64,000 bases of DNA. Origin: Toxonevra muliebris. Its lineage: Eukaryota; Arthropoda; Insecta; Diptera; Pallopteridae. The stretch spans positions 55,689,408 through 55,753,407 of the forward strand of contig OY829329.1 of NCBI GenBank assembly GCA_963691655.1, read 5' to 3'. Positions 1-12,198 of this stretch are shown piece after piece. Under the pieces are notes generated by a model. That model did not search any database. It was not told the origin of the DNA and saw only the letters and a program-made list of their open reading frames with translations. Each line of letters starts with the position of its first letter. Position 1 is the first letter of the stretch. The position numbers and the translations under genes were made by a program.

Positions 1-109
1 GGACAGCCTACTCCATAGAAAGTTTAAAGCTCATTTTGCACTTAAGTACACGTTTGGCCATCTTTGCTTTAACCCATTAAGGGCTAGCGGGAACCAAAGT
101 AGATAGATC

Positions 110-550
110 AAGAAAGTAACTTGAGAAAAAAACTGTTTTTGAACCTGTCTCAGGAGCGGCTCAGCGACAAGGTGCCATATGACACCGCTTGGCATTACTG
201 GGTTAAGATAACAACGAGATAAAAGTTAACGATGATAACATGGATGAAGAAAATTGCGAAAAAATAAATTAATTAAAAAAATAAATTTTTTTAAAAATTT
301 TTAAATTTAAAAAAAAAAAAAAAATCGAAAATTTTTTTTTTATAACAATGGATGTCTTGATGAACAAAAAAATTTGAACTGCATTTTTAATTTTTTTTTT
401 TAATTTTAAAATTTTTGATGTCAATAACAAAAAACTGTGACATAGCAGAGCAAAAAGGACCACGGATTCAGACTCAGCGACCCCCCATTACCCTAAGTGC
501 ATTTGTCCTGTCTCTGCTCGTTTTCAAAAGTTTCCATTTGTAGATCAGCA
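110..550. mobile_element. Truncated copy of a long-TIR DNA element (copy 1)
   Basis: This stretch matches the interior and right terminus of the better-preserved element at 47510-48638, including the shared GCTCAGCGACAAGGTGCCAT block, the A/T-rich core, and the terminal block with GGGTAATGGGGGGTCGCTGA read on the minus strand. The left terminal repeat is missing: similarity begins near 110, within the window. No transposase is encoded. A TTAACCCATTAAGGGC motif just before it (70-85) resembles the termini of the TTAA-flanked elements seen elsewhere in the window. Confidence 0.7.
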
Positions 551-2366
551 TTATTAGTAATAAGTAAAACTTATGTGATGGAGATTATCACTTGTTGGTA
601 CTTTATAAATTTTAAATATGTATATAAAAGTTTGGTCAGCTGATTGTATTTCAATATTTGAGTACCTATAAAGCAACTAAATAAATTTTTTTTTATCATT
701 TTCAAACATTTCTGTGAAATATTACAGTTAGTAAATTTTATCAACATAATCGCAGCACTCAAAATTTGGCATAATTTTGATAATTTAATTTAAAGTTTTT
801 AATCGCTGTGACGACTCTGCGTTTACTTGGCTGTTTATTTTTACTTATTTTTTTTGGTATTAATTTTAACTTTCAAACACGACAAGGTTATGTGATAACA
901 TGACGATTCGACGCGTCGCTCTATTAATTGACATTAATTATATTGATTAAATTATAGAATTAAAAAAAAAAAAAACTCGTACTCAAATATTTGTGCATTT
1001 GTTGTTATGCAATAAATATATGATAAAAATTTTTATCTGTATCGAAAAATTGATAAATTTTTATTTTTTCTAATTGATTTATGAATTTAGGTATGTGGTT
1101 TTGATAATTGAACTTGGCTTAATTTAAATCACGAGTTATCATGAATTATGCTACTAATTAGAATATATTTCTTTGCCAAGTGCTCAAATTAGTTTCAGAT
1201 AAGAATTTAGTTGAATTTCGACTATTTTCGTGAACTTTGAGGTTTTGATTCGCAGTTTCTGTGATTTCCGTGTAGAGCAGTAGTTTTCAAGCGAAAATCT
1301 TAAACTATGGTATTACAATTCAGTTTCCGTTTTCTTTTCAAAATTGGCATCATTGAATACCAATTAGCAATGCATCATAAAATTCACACACGCCCACACA
1401 CCAAAAAAAAACAGCTGCCCGCCCCATTAGAAATTTATACAAATTCTTATCTGCCAATTCGCATTGACGTTTATGTTTTTTTTTTTTTGCGCTCACTAAT
1501 TTTATATCTAATGCTGCAATTTTCTTCACGTGAGACTTGAACATACTTAAGCTAATTATGAGCGTATTTTTAATTTATGTGCCCCTTCCTCTTCAAAAAA
1601 CAAAAAAACAGAAATTTTGATGCATTTCTTAATGCTCACAGATGTCAGACCTTAAAATAAATCACATATTTATTTAAATCTACTTCTGCATATTCTATGT
1701 TATTTTTCATTAATTTTGTTTATTCTCAGGTATTTGTTTTTGTTATTACTCGTATGCCAGTAAAAAAAAATAAATCAACAAATAATATGTAATAATAATA
1801 AATAGACGTATAAATTCTGGCATTAAAACAAAAAATATATCCCCTATACCTATATATGCATATATACATATAATAAATATTTATAATAAATTTCTTCGTT
1901 TTTTTTTCGAATATAATTCCATGCTTATAAATTTTGAAATGAAATTTTTGTCTTATTGCCAAAATAAATTTATTAAAATTTATTAAAATATTCTAGTATT
2001 TCTTATTTTGGATTTTGTTTTCCCAAATAATTTTCAATATATTCGTGGTTTTAAATTTGTTTTTACTCTTGAGTTAATGAATTTTAAAATCATTACATTT
2101 TTTCTAAATTGAATTTTTTTTTTTTTGATTATTTTACTAAATGGATTATTTTCTACTCAGCTGTAAATTTTTGTTGATTTTTGCTTTCGTTCCCTTCATT
2201 TTAATATTCGATTGGAAATAAATAATAAATTTTTTGGCAGAAAAATTTGCTGTGTTGGGTTTGTTGCGAATAAAAGAAATACTTGGTGTGAGGTCATGAA
2301 ATTAAAACTACCGAATTATTTTTAAAAAGCAGCTAAAATAAATGTTTAGGTTGAGTTACATTTGAC
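551..2366. other. Non-coding AT-rich DNA, no feature found
   Basis: The region holds homopolymer runs of A and T and short AT-rich text. The open frames here are short, rich in F, K, I and Y, and resemble no family I know. No splice-bounded exon or RNA gene is visible. Confidence 0.6.
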
Positions 2367-2670
2367 AGGCTGAGAGGAAAAGCGGGCTTAAATTTATATA
2401 AGAGCAAAAGTGAAATAATTTAGAGTGTCAGTGCAAGAATGGCATAAGTAATACGGTTTAGAGTGAAAATGAAACGCCTTAAAAGTAAGAGCAAAAATGG
2501 TATAATAATTCTTTCAGAGCAAGAACAGCATGGTTTTTTATTCCGTTTTCGCTCTGAACATATTTCGTTTCACTTTTGCTCTGAACATATTTCGTTTTGC
2601 TTTTGCTCTTAAGTAAAATTATTCCACTTTTTTCTGAACGTAGAAGTTATACCACTTTTCCTCTCAGCCT
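2367..2670. mobile_element. Short inverted-repeat element (MITE-like), about 304 bp
   Basis: The two ends are inverted copies: AGGCTGAGAGGAAAAGCGGG at the left and, on the minus strand, AGGCTGAGAGGAAAAGTGGT at the right. Inside, a unit resembling AGAGCAAAAGTGAAA recurs, forward in the left half and inverted in the right half (TTTCACTTTTGCTCT), so most of the element could fold back. It has no coding capacity. I could not fix a target-site duplication, so the superfamily is unknown. Confidence 0.65.
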
Positions 2671-4664
2671 CTCAATTGCGGATCTGCTGTTTTGGATCAG
2701 AAAGTCAAATTTCTATTCCAATCTTGAGAGTTTTGCTTCCATAAAGTTTTTAGTTCAGCTGACGATCAATTGTATCTATATCAGTTACTAAGATTCCTTA
2801 GTAGGATTGGCCTATCTGAATGCTTTTGATTAACCTATTATTAAGGATACAATAGACCTATTAGTCGGAGTATATATCCACATTATATTTTTATTTAACT
2901 CACGCTGTATAAAAACATTTTAGTTATATTTTAATATTAATGGAAAGAAGATTTTTTTTCTTCACGTTTAGCTATAAGTAAAAATTAAGATAATATTTCT
3001 TTAAAATAAATTGAATTTTGAAAATATTCCGGTATAAATATTCAAAAAGCTTTTTAGTGTTTATGAATTTTAAATCTATATTTATTTATAAATTTGATTG
3101 GAAAACTAATATAGTATATTACAGAAACTAAATTTTCTTTTCTTTGTATTTTAGTTTTAAATATTAAAGTATATTTTGTTTACGCAAAATTAAGTATTAT
3201 TATTTTCATTTTTATTATCTTTTCTGATTTTTTTTCTCCTTTTTCAGGTAAACTTGGTCTTTCTGCTTTTAATTTTACGAGTGAGTAATTGTTTTTTTTG
3301 TTTATTATTATTTTTTACATTTTTTTTTACAATTTTTTTTTTCTAGTTTTAATTAACTGTGGGTATTTGATTGGTTTTGGCTTATAGTTTTTTGTTTTGG
3401 TTTTTTAAATTAAAGTAAATCATTCCATTAATACAAACATTTAAACAAATTGAAAAACACTTGATCACATGATCTCGTCTCACATATCCACAGTCTATTC
3501 ATAAAATCATGTTATACATTAATCATAAATTGTAGTGTTGTAGATTTATTACATCATGCGAATACTTCTATTAAAGTAATTGGTATTTTTAGTAATGAAA
3601 AATCGTAAAACTTTACAAGAAACTGAGGATACATTCTTTTTCTGAATGAGTAATCGTATTTCTTTTCCAATCAATTGATATTTTTTGCTCACTCACATGA
3701 ACTCAAAATGATTGTGATTGGTCATTCAAAAATTAAATTCATAGCGTGAGAAATCTTCTCTCTGTGGAAAAATCTTATGCTCATTCAATAGAAAATCAAT
3801 GATTGTGATTGGTTAAAGCTTAGCATGGAGTATTTTCTCATTGTGTGCATGATATTAATTCTTCTAAAATTTTTTTAAATGTGAAAGTTCCCTACAATTT
3901 CGTTGTAAGTACTCATTACTCATATGTTTTATCCATCACTACTTTTTTCTCTTTGTTGATCGTGTACTTGTATTCAATTTTTTTTTTTCTTCATAAATCT
4001 TTATAAAGGCCGATTGCATATTCACTCATATGTGCATTATTCACACACGAAGCGGTAGAGTGGAGTGGAGCATTATATTTAACACACATACCCCCACCCA
4101 CTAAACTCTTCTCATGCTACTATTTCTAGTTATACTCTGTACTATGCCGCTGCACTACTCTCCCCTCACTTCTCTCATTGCGTTTTATTGTTTTTGAATT
4201 CATTTATTTATGTATATCGTTACGCGCGATAAATATTTCAAATAATAACATAATTAAATTTTTTTTTCTAGTTGTTATTGTTAGTATATGCTGTTATTTT
4301 TGCTTCGTTGTATTTGTTAATCAAAAATGTTTTAAGTAGAAAAAGAAAAAAATTAAAAATATATCTTTAACATAAATTTTGAAGAAGAAAAATATCAGAA
4401 AAAATAAAAAGAAATATGTAGGTATAAATATTTCTTAAACCATTTCACAAAATGATTTTTTTCTATTATAAATTGTTTTTAGCTTTGCAGCTTAAAAATA
4501 ATTTGAGTGTGTCCAAGTTTTCTGTTTTCTGCTTGTGCCGCACACTCAAAAAGAAAATGTTTATTAAAATTTGTTTTCAAAGAGATGAAATTTTGTAACA
4601 TTTATGCAGAGAGAAAATAGCTCACAAATATGTTACCTAATTCAGCAATCGTAGTTGTTGGTTC
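2671..4664. other. Non-coding DNA, no gene found
   Basis: AT-rich with no supported exon. The words GATTGTGATTGGT occur twice (near 3708 and 3800) with similar flanking text, which suggests a small degenerate duplication. Confidence 0.55.
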
Positions 4665-4672
4665 CCATGTGC

Positions 4673-5726
4673 CAGCAATGCCAATTCGCGGGGAATTTCC
4701 CGATTTGCGGGGAATTTTACTGCGTGCGGGGAATCGGGCTGTTTTTTGCGGGGAATTTGAAGTCGTTCAGCTTTTAGTCATAAAAGTCTGTAGAATATTT
4801 TTTTTTTTTCAAATTTTATGTAATGTAAAACGTTTAACTTACGCAATATTTCATATTTTGTCTTCGTCTTTTCTTAAGTGGGCCCTGAGATTTATTGGTT
4901 TGGAGAGATCGATTGTTAAAAGTGCTAAAGTATTATATTTCGAAAGTATTTTGTGAAAATTTCAGAGAGAGACGCGGAATGCTTTCGTAGATGTAAACGA
5001 TTCTAGCGCCGAGTGTCAATCAGGCCAAAATAGTCGCGTTGCGCTTTGACTTCCCTTTCGACCGTTCAGAAAGCAATGCCTTAGTCCAGCACCTCTTGAT
5101 TAATAACTCTTCATACTTGCTGACTAATCTGTTAACTTACAAATTACGATCAGCCATCACAAAGAAGATGAAATATATTTTATATGTTAAAAACCGATAA
5201 TCAAAACTTTGAACCTGTTTTTCTCAAAACAAGGTTTTTTCCATTTTTTTATTTAAGTCAAAAGAGCGCCCATGTCTTCTCCTTTGAGAACTTTGATATC
5301 CACAAGTTGGCTGAACGTCTAGTAACTCGAAACACCCCATCACGTTCAAATTTGGTGTGGCAACTACCACCCAATAAGAATAAACTTTATGCAAGCTTGA
5401 GCCGGTTCGATTTTGAGAGTGGGTTCCCTTGAAGTGAAATCTCCCATGTGCCAAAAAAATTACGGAGTCAGAAAGTACATTTCTACTAATCTACCAGTCC
5501 CATAAAAATTGGTAAAGTTTTGAACCGAGAAAGTTCTGGGTCGCCTTAATATAACACTCATTGAGGTCAATTTTATGTAATTTTTTGTTTTTGTAAAATG
5601 TTTAAATGGAAAGTGCGTGTCGCGCTGTTATAACATGAAATTATATCGATGCGGGTAATTCGGTCGAAAAACGGGGAATTTTTTGAGAGCTATCGGGGAG
5701 AAAGAAAAAATGAGTTGGCATCCCTG
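4673..5726. mobile_element. hAT-like non-autonomous DNA transposon (complete, 1054 bp)
   Basis: The element is bounded by a perfect 8-bp direct repeat CCATGTGC (4665-4672 and 5727-5734), the duplication size typical of hAT transposons. Its ends are inverted: CAGCAATGCCAATTCGCGGG at the left and, on the minus strand, CAGGGATGCCAACTC at the right. The left end carries several GCGGGGAAT repeats; matching inverted GGGGAATT words occur near the right end. There is no transposase reading frame, so it would depend on another element. A second, partial copy lies directly downstream. Confidence 0.82.
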
Positions 5727-5807
5727 CCATGTGCGCACAGTGAAAGAGAGAGAGAGAGCGATTCTCTCACGCTTAGGCTTAAACTGTCCAATCACTACTG
5801 TTGATTT

Positions 5808-6411
5808 CAGCGATGCCAACTGGCGGGGAATCCCCGAATTGTGGGGAATTTTACTTGGTGCGGGGAATGAGCTGTTTTTTGCGGGAAATTTGAAGCCGTT
5901 TAGCTTTTATTAAGTAAAGTCTGTAGAATATTTTTGTCAAATTTTACGTAATGTAAAACGTCTTAAAATCTTCATCTTTTCTTAAGCAGGCCCTGCAATT
6001 TATTGGTTTGGGGAAGTCAATTTTAAAAAAAAAGTATGCTATTTGAAAGTATTATATTTCGAAAGTATTTTGTAAAAATTTCAGAGAACGTATCGTGCTT
6101 TTGTAAATTTAGACGATTATAGCGGCGAGTGTCAGAGAGGCCAAAACAGTCGCGCGGCTCTTCGACTTCCTTTTCAGCCGTTCAGAAAGGCTTAGCTATG
6201 CCTTCGTCCAGCACCTCCTGATTAACTCTTAATCATGGCTGACTAATCTGTAAACTTACAAATTACTGTCAGCCATCATAAAGAAACCGATAGTCAAAGC
6301 TTTGAACCCGTTTTTCTCAAAACAAAGTTTTTGCCATTTTTTATTTGAGTAGAAAAGAAATCCCATGTCTTCTCCTTTGAGATCTTTGTTGTCCAAAAGT
6401 GGGCTGAAGCT
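5808..6411. mobile_element. Partial second copy of the hAT-like element
   Basis: Beginning with CAGCGATGCCAACTGGCGGG, about 600 bp repeat the left part of the element at 4673 in the same orientation, including the GTCTGTAGAATATTTTT and CATGTCTTCTCCTTTGAGA blocks. Similarity stops at about 6411, where mariner coding sequence begins on the minus strand. The right terminus and a second target duplication are absent, so this copy lost its right part in a rearrangement that joined it to the mariner fragment. Confidence 0.75.
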
Positions 6412-6698
6412 AAGGATTCTGCAAGTTCTTGTTGCGTTTGACATGAATCTTCTTCGAGTAATGCCTTCAATTCTTCATCTTCGAACCTTTTCGGGCCGCC
6501 TGAACGTTCCCTGTCTTCAACATCAAAATCACCACTTTTGAAACGGGCATACCACACCTGACACATTCTAACGTCTATAGCACAGTCAGGATAAGCTTCA
6601 GTGAGTAAACGAAGTGCTTCAGTTGCGTTTTTCTTTAAATGGAAGAAACAAATTAAAACTTCCCGCAAATGTTGTTTTGTTGGCACGAAATTCGACAT
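6411..6698 (-). pseudogene. Mariner transposase fragment (mauritiana-type, N-terminal part)
   Basis: The minus-strand frame starts MSNFVPTKQHLREVLICFFH and continues with the mariner DNA-binding region, including VWYARFKSGDFDVEDRERSG and a QTQQELAESLA segment. It resembles the first ~95 residues of Mos1-type mariner transposases, which are about 345 residues long. After that the frame runs into the neighbouring hAT-like repeat (to 6294) and encodes unrelated residues. The catalytic aspartates are therefore missing and the fragment cannot be active. No mariner terminal repeat was identified upstream of the start. Confidence 0.85.
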
Positions 6699-8450
6699 TT
6701 TCAGCTACAGTAAAACACTTTTGTAAAATTATGAAAATTATTTGACAGATCAATTCTTATAGTATTTTTGGCGCTCTTCGAGATAGAATAGCTGTCAATG
6801 TCAAAAAACTGGCGCGTATGATAGATATGAAGTTAGTCACAGTTACGAGTTTATACATTCATACTCCCAATATTAACTAACCATTTTGAACAAACATTTC
6901 CCTTTGAGCGTAAATCTATTCCTCACATGTGTGTAGAGGTACCTTCTTTCTATGTTTCAAATATTTCAACTAAAAACCGCCGATTTTGATTTCGCCGACG
7001 TTTTTGTGCTTCGTTTGTTGTTATTTACGTAAATAACATAAAAATACACATCACACATACATACATATTCGTATATGTTTGTATATACATATATTGTATA
7101 TCTAAAAAATTAAAATCTGCCTCTTCGACAATTTTTTTCTCTTTTGTTTTTTGCGATTTATTTTTGTTTATTAAGAAATATGAAATATGTATGGGTACCC
7201 ACAAATATACTATACTACATACGTATATTTAAACATTTGTTTTTGTATATTTATATTTGGAAAAAAAAAAATGTAAACGTCATGTTTAAATTATGTCAAT
7301 TCTTAACAAATTGTCAATCACGTTACCACGTTACGTTTGTTATTGTTTATGCTTGAGTAACGTTCACGTTTCTGAAATAGTTGAGGTTAAAAAAACACTT
7401 AAAAACAAAAGTTTTTTTTCTCTTTCTCTCCATCTTTTTTTCGTGTTTTCTTCTTCTAAAAATTTATGATTTAGAAGGTGAGATAGCTGTAAAGAAAAAG
7501 TTTATTTTTTTCGAATATCAATTACCGGCACACAAAAAAAAAAACCTTAAAAGGCATTAGTCAAATGATTTGTTTATGATAAAAACTTACGAGTATTATG
7601 TACTATAGGCATGTATATTTTTGACAATAGAATTGTAGAAAAATAATATTATGGAAATTTTTTTGTGTGAAATTAGTCATAAATGAATAAATTACAATTT
7701 ATATGGTAATTTCTTTAGGTTGTAAATGGATTTGATTATTCTTTTATTTTCTTACGCATAAAGTTGATATAATCTTTAAATTTGAAATATCAAATAGAAT
7801 AATGGTGAATTTTCTTAAAGTCAGTAATGAGATTTAGTTTTTTACTGAAGATCGTTAGTTATCGGATGAAGACTTCCAAACTTAGTTCATTTCATAGTTC
7901 AATTTACAATTCACTTCTTTCTAATTTGTTAAAGGTATTGAACTTTCTCGTAATTTCTTTGATCTTGATATTGTTTTTCCATAAACTTCACTATTCCTTT
8001 CATTTATAAAGAAGGGACTTAACTCTCTTTATTGATGATCGTTTTCGAAAAATCGCATTCGACAGAAATGTTTGTTTGAAACGTCTTTCCCAAAAGAAAG
8101 TATAAAATTCTTAGTTCTTCAATCATTTCGCATGATCTCTGCTACTTAAAAATATCAAAAAGAATAGTGATACAAATTCTTTTAGTTACTGCAAATCGCC
8201 AGCCCTCGGATGAAAATTATATATAAACGTTGCGTGCAAAAGTGGGGTGTAAAAAGAATTGCTTTCTAAAATTGAGCTCTTGTAAAATTTATTTTCTCGA
8301 TTCACAGGCATCTTTATAGAACACATGTTCAACCTAGATGTACACATTTTTTTGCAGAAAACTGAATGAGGTCAAAATTATTGCCTGAAAATCTAAATAA
8401 TAAAAAAAATATTGACTTACACCACTTTTGCACTCAGCGGCTCATATGTA
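6699..8450. other. Non-coding AT-rich DNA
   Basis: No supported gene. The first ~90 bases may be the 5' flank of the mariner fragment. The remainder is low-complexity and AT-rich. Confidence 0.5.
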
Positions 8451-8454
8451 ACTC

Positions 8455-8660
8455 AGTCTTGTTCATAATTCCGTTCACCGGTCAATAATCGTTTTAGTTC
8501 AGCACATAGTTAAGTCCTCAGTTCAGTCTTTACGTTCAGTTCTCAGTGAGATTCTAAGTTTTTATTATTACTACAGTTCACAAATCAGTCTTCAGTGCGG
8601 TCCCTGGAAGATCACCCCTTACTCCAGTTTTTAGTTCAATCCTTTCTTCAGTGTTCTGTT
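8455..8660. repeat. Degenerate CAGTTCAGTC-type repeat, left block
   Basis: Words such as GTCCTCAGTTCAGTCTTTAC, CAGTTCTCAG and CAGTCTTCAGTG recur at irregular spacing. The same sequence type resumes at 10205, after the Tc1 element, so the two blocks look like one diverged tandem array split by the transposon. Confidence 0.6.
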
Positions 8661-8690
8661 CCTCAAAGCAATACTTACAATAAGCGAATT

Positions 8691-10037
8691 AGCTATAAGG
8701 GACAGCTATAAACAGTTAAATATTTTATTAAAAATTTATACGATGTTGAAACTTTTTATATTAAAAAAAGGTAACAAAAAAAGAAAGCAAAAAAAAAAAA
8801 AAATATTTTTTGAATTTTGGTTTTGAATTTTATTATAAAAATTAAAATATTTTCAAAAACGTTCAACGAAATAGCTATAAGGGACAAAAAATAATAATGA
8901 TCATTTATAATTCATTGTTGAATAAAAAAAAGTTCAGTAGGTTGTGTGTCCTCCATTATTTATTGCAACGGATATTAATCTACGTGGCATCGAATTTACG
9001 ACGGACCGAAGGACCGAATTTCGCCCATTCTTCCTGTATAGCTTTCTTAAGTTGCAATGCGGTATCAAATTGGCGACCACCTTTATAAATCTGTTTGCAA
9101 AGGATGCTCCAGAGATTCTCCATTGGATTTAAATCCGGACTAACAGCAGACCATTTCAATATAGGAATATTTTCCCGCGCAAAAAATTCCTTAGTATGTT
9201 TTGCGCAGTGGATTAGAGCATTATCCTGCTGATAAGTCCAAGTTTCTCCATGAAATTCTTCCGCAAAATTTAACAGCACGTCATCCAAGAGCTCTACATA
9301 TTTTTCGACATCATTCATGTCTTTCCACGATAGCTAAGAGCAGCCAATCTCATAAGGGACCTACATTGGAAATTACGGGAGTAGCGCGTTTGACTTGGCT
9401 CTCGAATATCTCTCCAATACTTCTGGCAGCCATCAGGCCCATCGAAGTTAAATTTTTTTCATCACTAAATATAATGGATTGCCATTCATCGTCCCAGAAT
9501 TTATAATTTTCGGTAAACTCAAGCCGTGCTGCTTTGTGACGTGGCATAAGCTTCGGCTTAGCCAACCGATTTTGATATTTTAAATTCGAATCTTCGCTCA
9601 AAATTTGCTGGATTCTCCTCTTCGTAATATTGAGAGGCAGTCCGCTTCTTATTTGATTAGGACTGATATTTTTATTGACCGCCCGGCGCCTTATCTGTCT
9701 TTTACACCTTTCGTCGACCTTCGGTTTTGGACCTGTTCTTTTAATTGTCGCATAGTTTTCAGGATTTTTCAAAAAGTTATGCACAACATTTTTGCTTCGC
9801 TTTAGTTTAAACGCTATATTTCGAATTGAAACTCCAGATTCACTGTAAGCTAGAATCTTAGCACGCTCTTCAGTGGATAACCGGGTTCCTCTTGGCATTA
9901 TGTCTAAAAAGTTATGTTCTCTGCGTGAAAACTATTTATTTTGTGATAGATAATATTCAACTTGGAATGAGCTATAGATTTAATATTAATTCCCTTTGAG
10001 GAATAAAATGCTCACCACCGCGCTTGACCCTTATAAT
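8691..10037 (-). mobile_element. Tc1-like (DD34E) transposon with internal direct repeats
   Basis: A broken Tc1 transposase on the minus strand is flanked by related terminal words: AGCTATAAGGGACA at 8691-8704, repeated at 8873-8886, and inverted at the right as ATTATAAGGGTC (10026-10037). Two copies at one end resemble the IR/DR arrangement of some Tc1 elements. The exact outer ends and the TA duplication were not resolved, so the coordinates are approximate. Confidence 0.65.
8980..9898 (-). pseudogene. Tc1-like transposase (DD34E), frameshifted
   Basis: The frame starts MPRGTRLSTEERAKILAYSE, with a helix-turn-helix region (SIRNIAFKLKRSKNVVHNFL), a GPKP linker and a second DNA-binding segment. 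The first catalytic residue is in IIFSDEK, the second in TYQQDNALIH and the glutamate in SPDLNPMENLW. There are 34 residues between the last two, which defines DD34E. The frame breaks right after SDEK, where an A-run appears to have lost a base; reading one frame over gives typical Tc1 sequence (FNFDGPDGCQKYW). A second defect lies near 9320, where a stop follows SYRGKT and the original frame resumes as KYVELLDDVLL. Inactive. Confidence 0.88.
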
Positions 10038-10204
10038 TATTTCCCTCTAAAAACTAAACCGACAAACAATTTGCAAAGATGACGGTACCTGGAAAGAAAG
10101 GCAAAATGAATTTAAAACTACCGCTAGTTTTAGCATACATTGGAGTATAATATGAAGCAACTTAAAAAATTTTTTTTGTAATTTTTAAAGAAAAATATAG
10201 CTAT

Positions 10205-10625
10205 TTAGCTTAGTGTAGTTTAGTCCTTACTGCAGTCCTCAGTTCAGGGTTTAGTTTAATCTTTATTGCAGAATTATGTTCTTTCTTCAGTTCAGCCTTC
10301 AGTTCAATTACTCTGTCTTCAGTTCGACCCTTACTTCAGCCTTCAGTCCAATCTTTTGTTCAGTCCTTTCTCTTACACTCACTTCCTTGATGCAGTTCCT
10401 TATTACAATCCTTACTATAGTTTTCAGTTCAATCCTTTCTTAAGTCGTCAGTTCTATCCTCAATCGTTACTACCGTCTTCAGTTTATTAGTTCACTTATT
10501 TACTACATTCTCCAGTGCATGCCTTAGTTCAACCATCAGATAAGTCTTTTGTTCAATCTTTACTGCAATTTTCAGTTCAGTTTTCAATTCAATCTGGAGT
10601 TTAGTACTTAATTTAGTGGTTCGTG
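10205..10625. repeat. Degenerate CAGTTCAGTC-type repeat, right block
   Basis: Continuation of the array at 8455-8660, with words such as CAGTCCTCAGTTCAGG, CTTCAGTTCAATC and TTCAGTCC at loose spacing. An open frame across it (10266-10490) encodes only repeat-derived residues and is not a gene. Confidence 0.6.
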
Positions 10626-10890
10626 TGATTCCATTCTCTGTTTGCATAAAAAATACTTTACTTTTACTCAACAAAATTCCCAATACATACCGATATCTCG
10701 TAAACCAAATAGAAAATAGTCAGGCTTTTAAAACAACAGTGCAAAAAGCTTCGATACAAAAATTACATGCTTTCACCTACGAGCGTAGCTAACCTTAATA
10801 TGTCTAAATTACTATATTTTTTCCATAAATTACTGCCGTACTGTACTGGTGGCTCAAAATTTCTGTACGGTGGTTAACACATCTACAGTG

Positions 10891-12198
10891 CACTATGGGG
10901 CCGATGAAAAATCTAGCTGGCCAAAATTCGAAAATTCGACTATCTCGGTTTGAATCCAAAAGTAAATGGGCTTACTCTCTACTTGGACCCCTCATTATAA
11001 TCCACACACAGGACATTCAAATTAGACGAAGAATTTGGCTGTGCGACCGTCCAAAGTTGCAATATCTTGTCGATAGTCTTAATATTGTTGAAAATGTGTT
11101 GCACATAAAATGTCATAACTTAGCGAATTTTAAAGCTAGACATTAATTTTTGGTCTCATTTTAAAGAAAAAACTTTACTCTATTAATGGTAATGATAAAA
11201 AAAAGGATTTACCATTTTATTATACCCAAAAATGTCATGGAAAAATAATAATTTTTTTTTTACACTTTATGTTTTTAATGCTCCGATTTGCTCCGAGCCA
11301 AAATAACAACCATCATATCATGTGAAGCATCTACTTCAGAATAAGATATGAGTGCTTTGCAACTTTTTGCCACATCAAGAATAACAAGCAAAAATATGAT
11401 ATCACGTAGCATTTTATTAATCATAGGTAGTTTTTTAAGGTGTTATATATAATCCATTTTAAATGGTAATCAGACGAAAATTGGTATACGAAATCAGTCT
11501 TAGGCCTCATTCACTCTGTATGAAAAACTTTTTAATCAGACAATTGCAACGCCTACCACCAATATAAATATATGTTAAATGTAAAAAATGAAATAACTTT
11601 AAAAAATCCATTACAGATATAATCATTAAATTACATATGCTAATATATATTGTCTTGAACATAAGCTATGCCAAAAATTAGAACTATCGGACCATTATCA
11701 CGCATACCTCTCATATAAATATAATCACAAAATACTGATATTTTATTTTTATTTTTTTTATTATATATTTTTAAAGTCTCACATGTATGAGAAGTAGGCG
11801 CAAGAACATTCTAATCGTGATAATTTTTACCCGGATATATAAATATGCTATTACTTACCAGCATATGCAATTTCACCACTATGTATGCAATGAGTTCCAA
11901 GTTATAGAGTTTTAAAATTTTCACATATATGGGAGATGAGCGTGGTAATAACCCAATCTATCCCATTTTTGCAATAATATATGGCAATAATAATGTTTAA
12001 AAGTATATAAAATTTCATGATCATATCTATAATATATACCAAGTTATACTCTTTTCGCGGTTTAATTTATATGGTAGGTAGTCGTGGTAATAGTCCGATC
12101 GTTATAATTTTCCACGCAGCGATTGCTAATGACCCCGTGAGCAAGTGAGCCGAATTTCAGAATTTTGGCCAGCTAAATATGGATTTGGCCCCATAGTG
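10891..12198. mobile_element. Non-autonomous DNA transposon with CACTATGG termini
   Basis: The ends are inverted copies: CACTATGGGGCC perfect on both sides, a variable 11-bp spacer (GATGAAAAATC at the left), then TAGCTGGCCAAAATTC perfect on both sides. Flanks are CAGTG at the left and CTGTG at the right, a possible 5-bp duplication with one mismatch. The 1.3-kb interior has no transposase but repeats the phrase cgtggtaat(a/g)(a/g)tccgat in both orientations. A CAC heptamer-like end plus an A-rich nonamer-like block recalls Transib termini, but this is inference. Confidence 0.75.
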
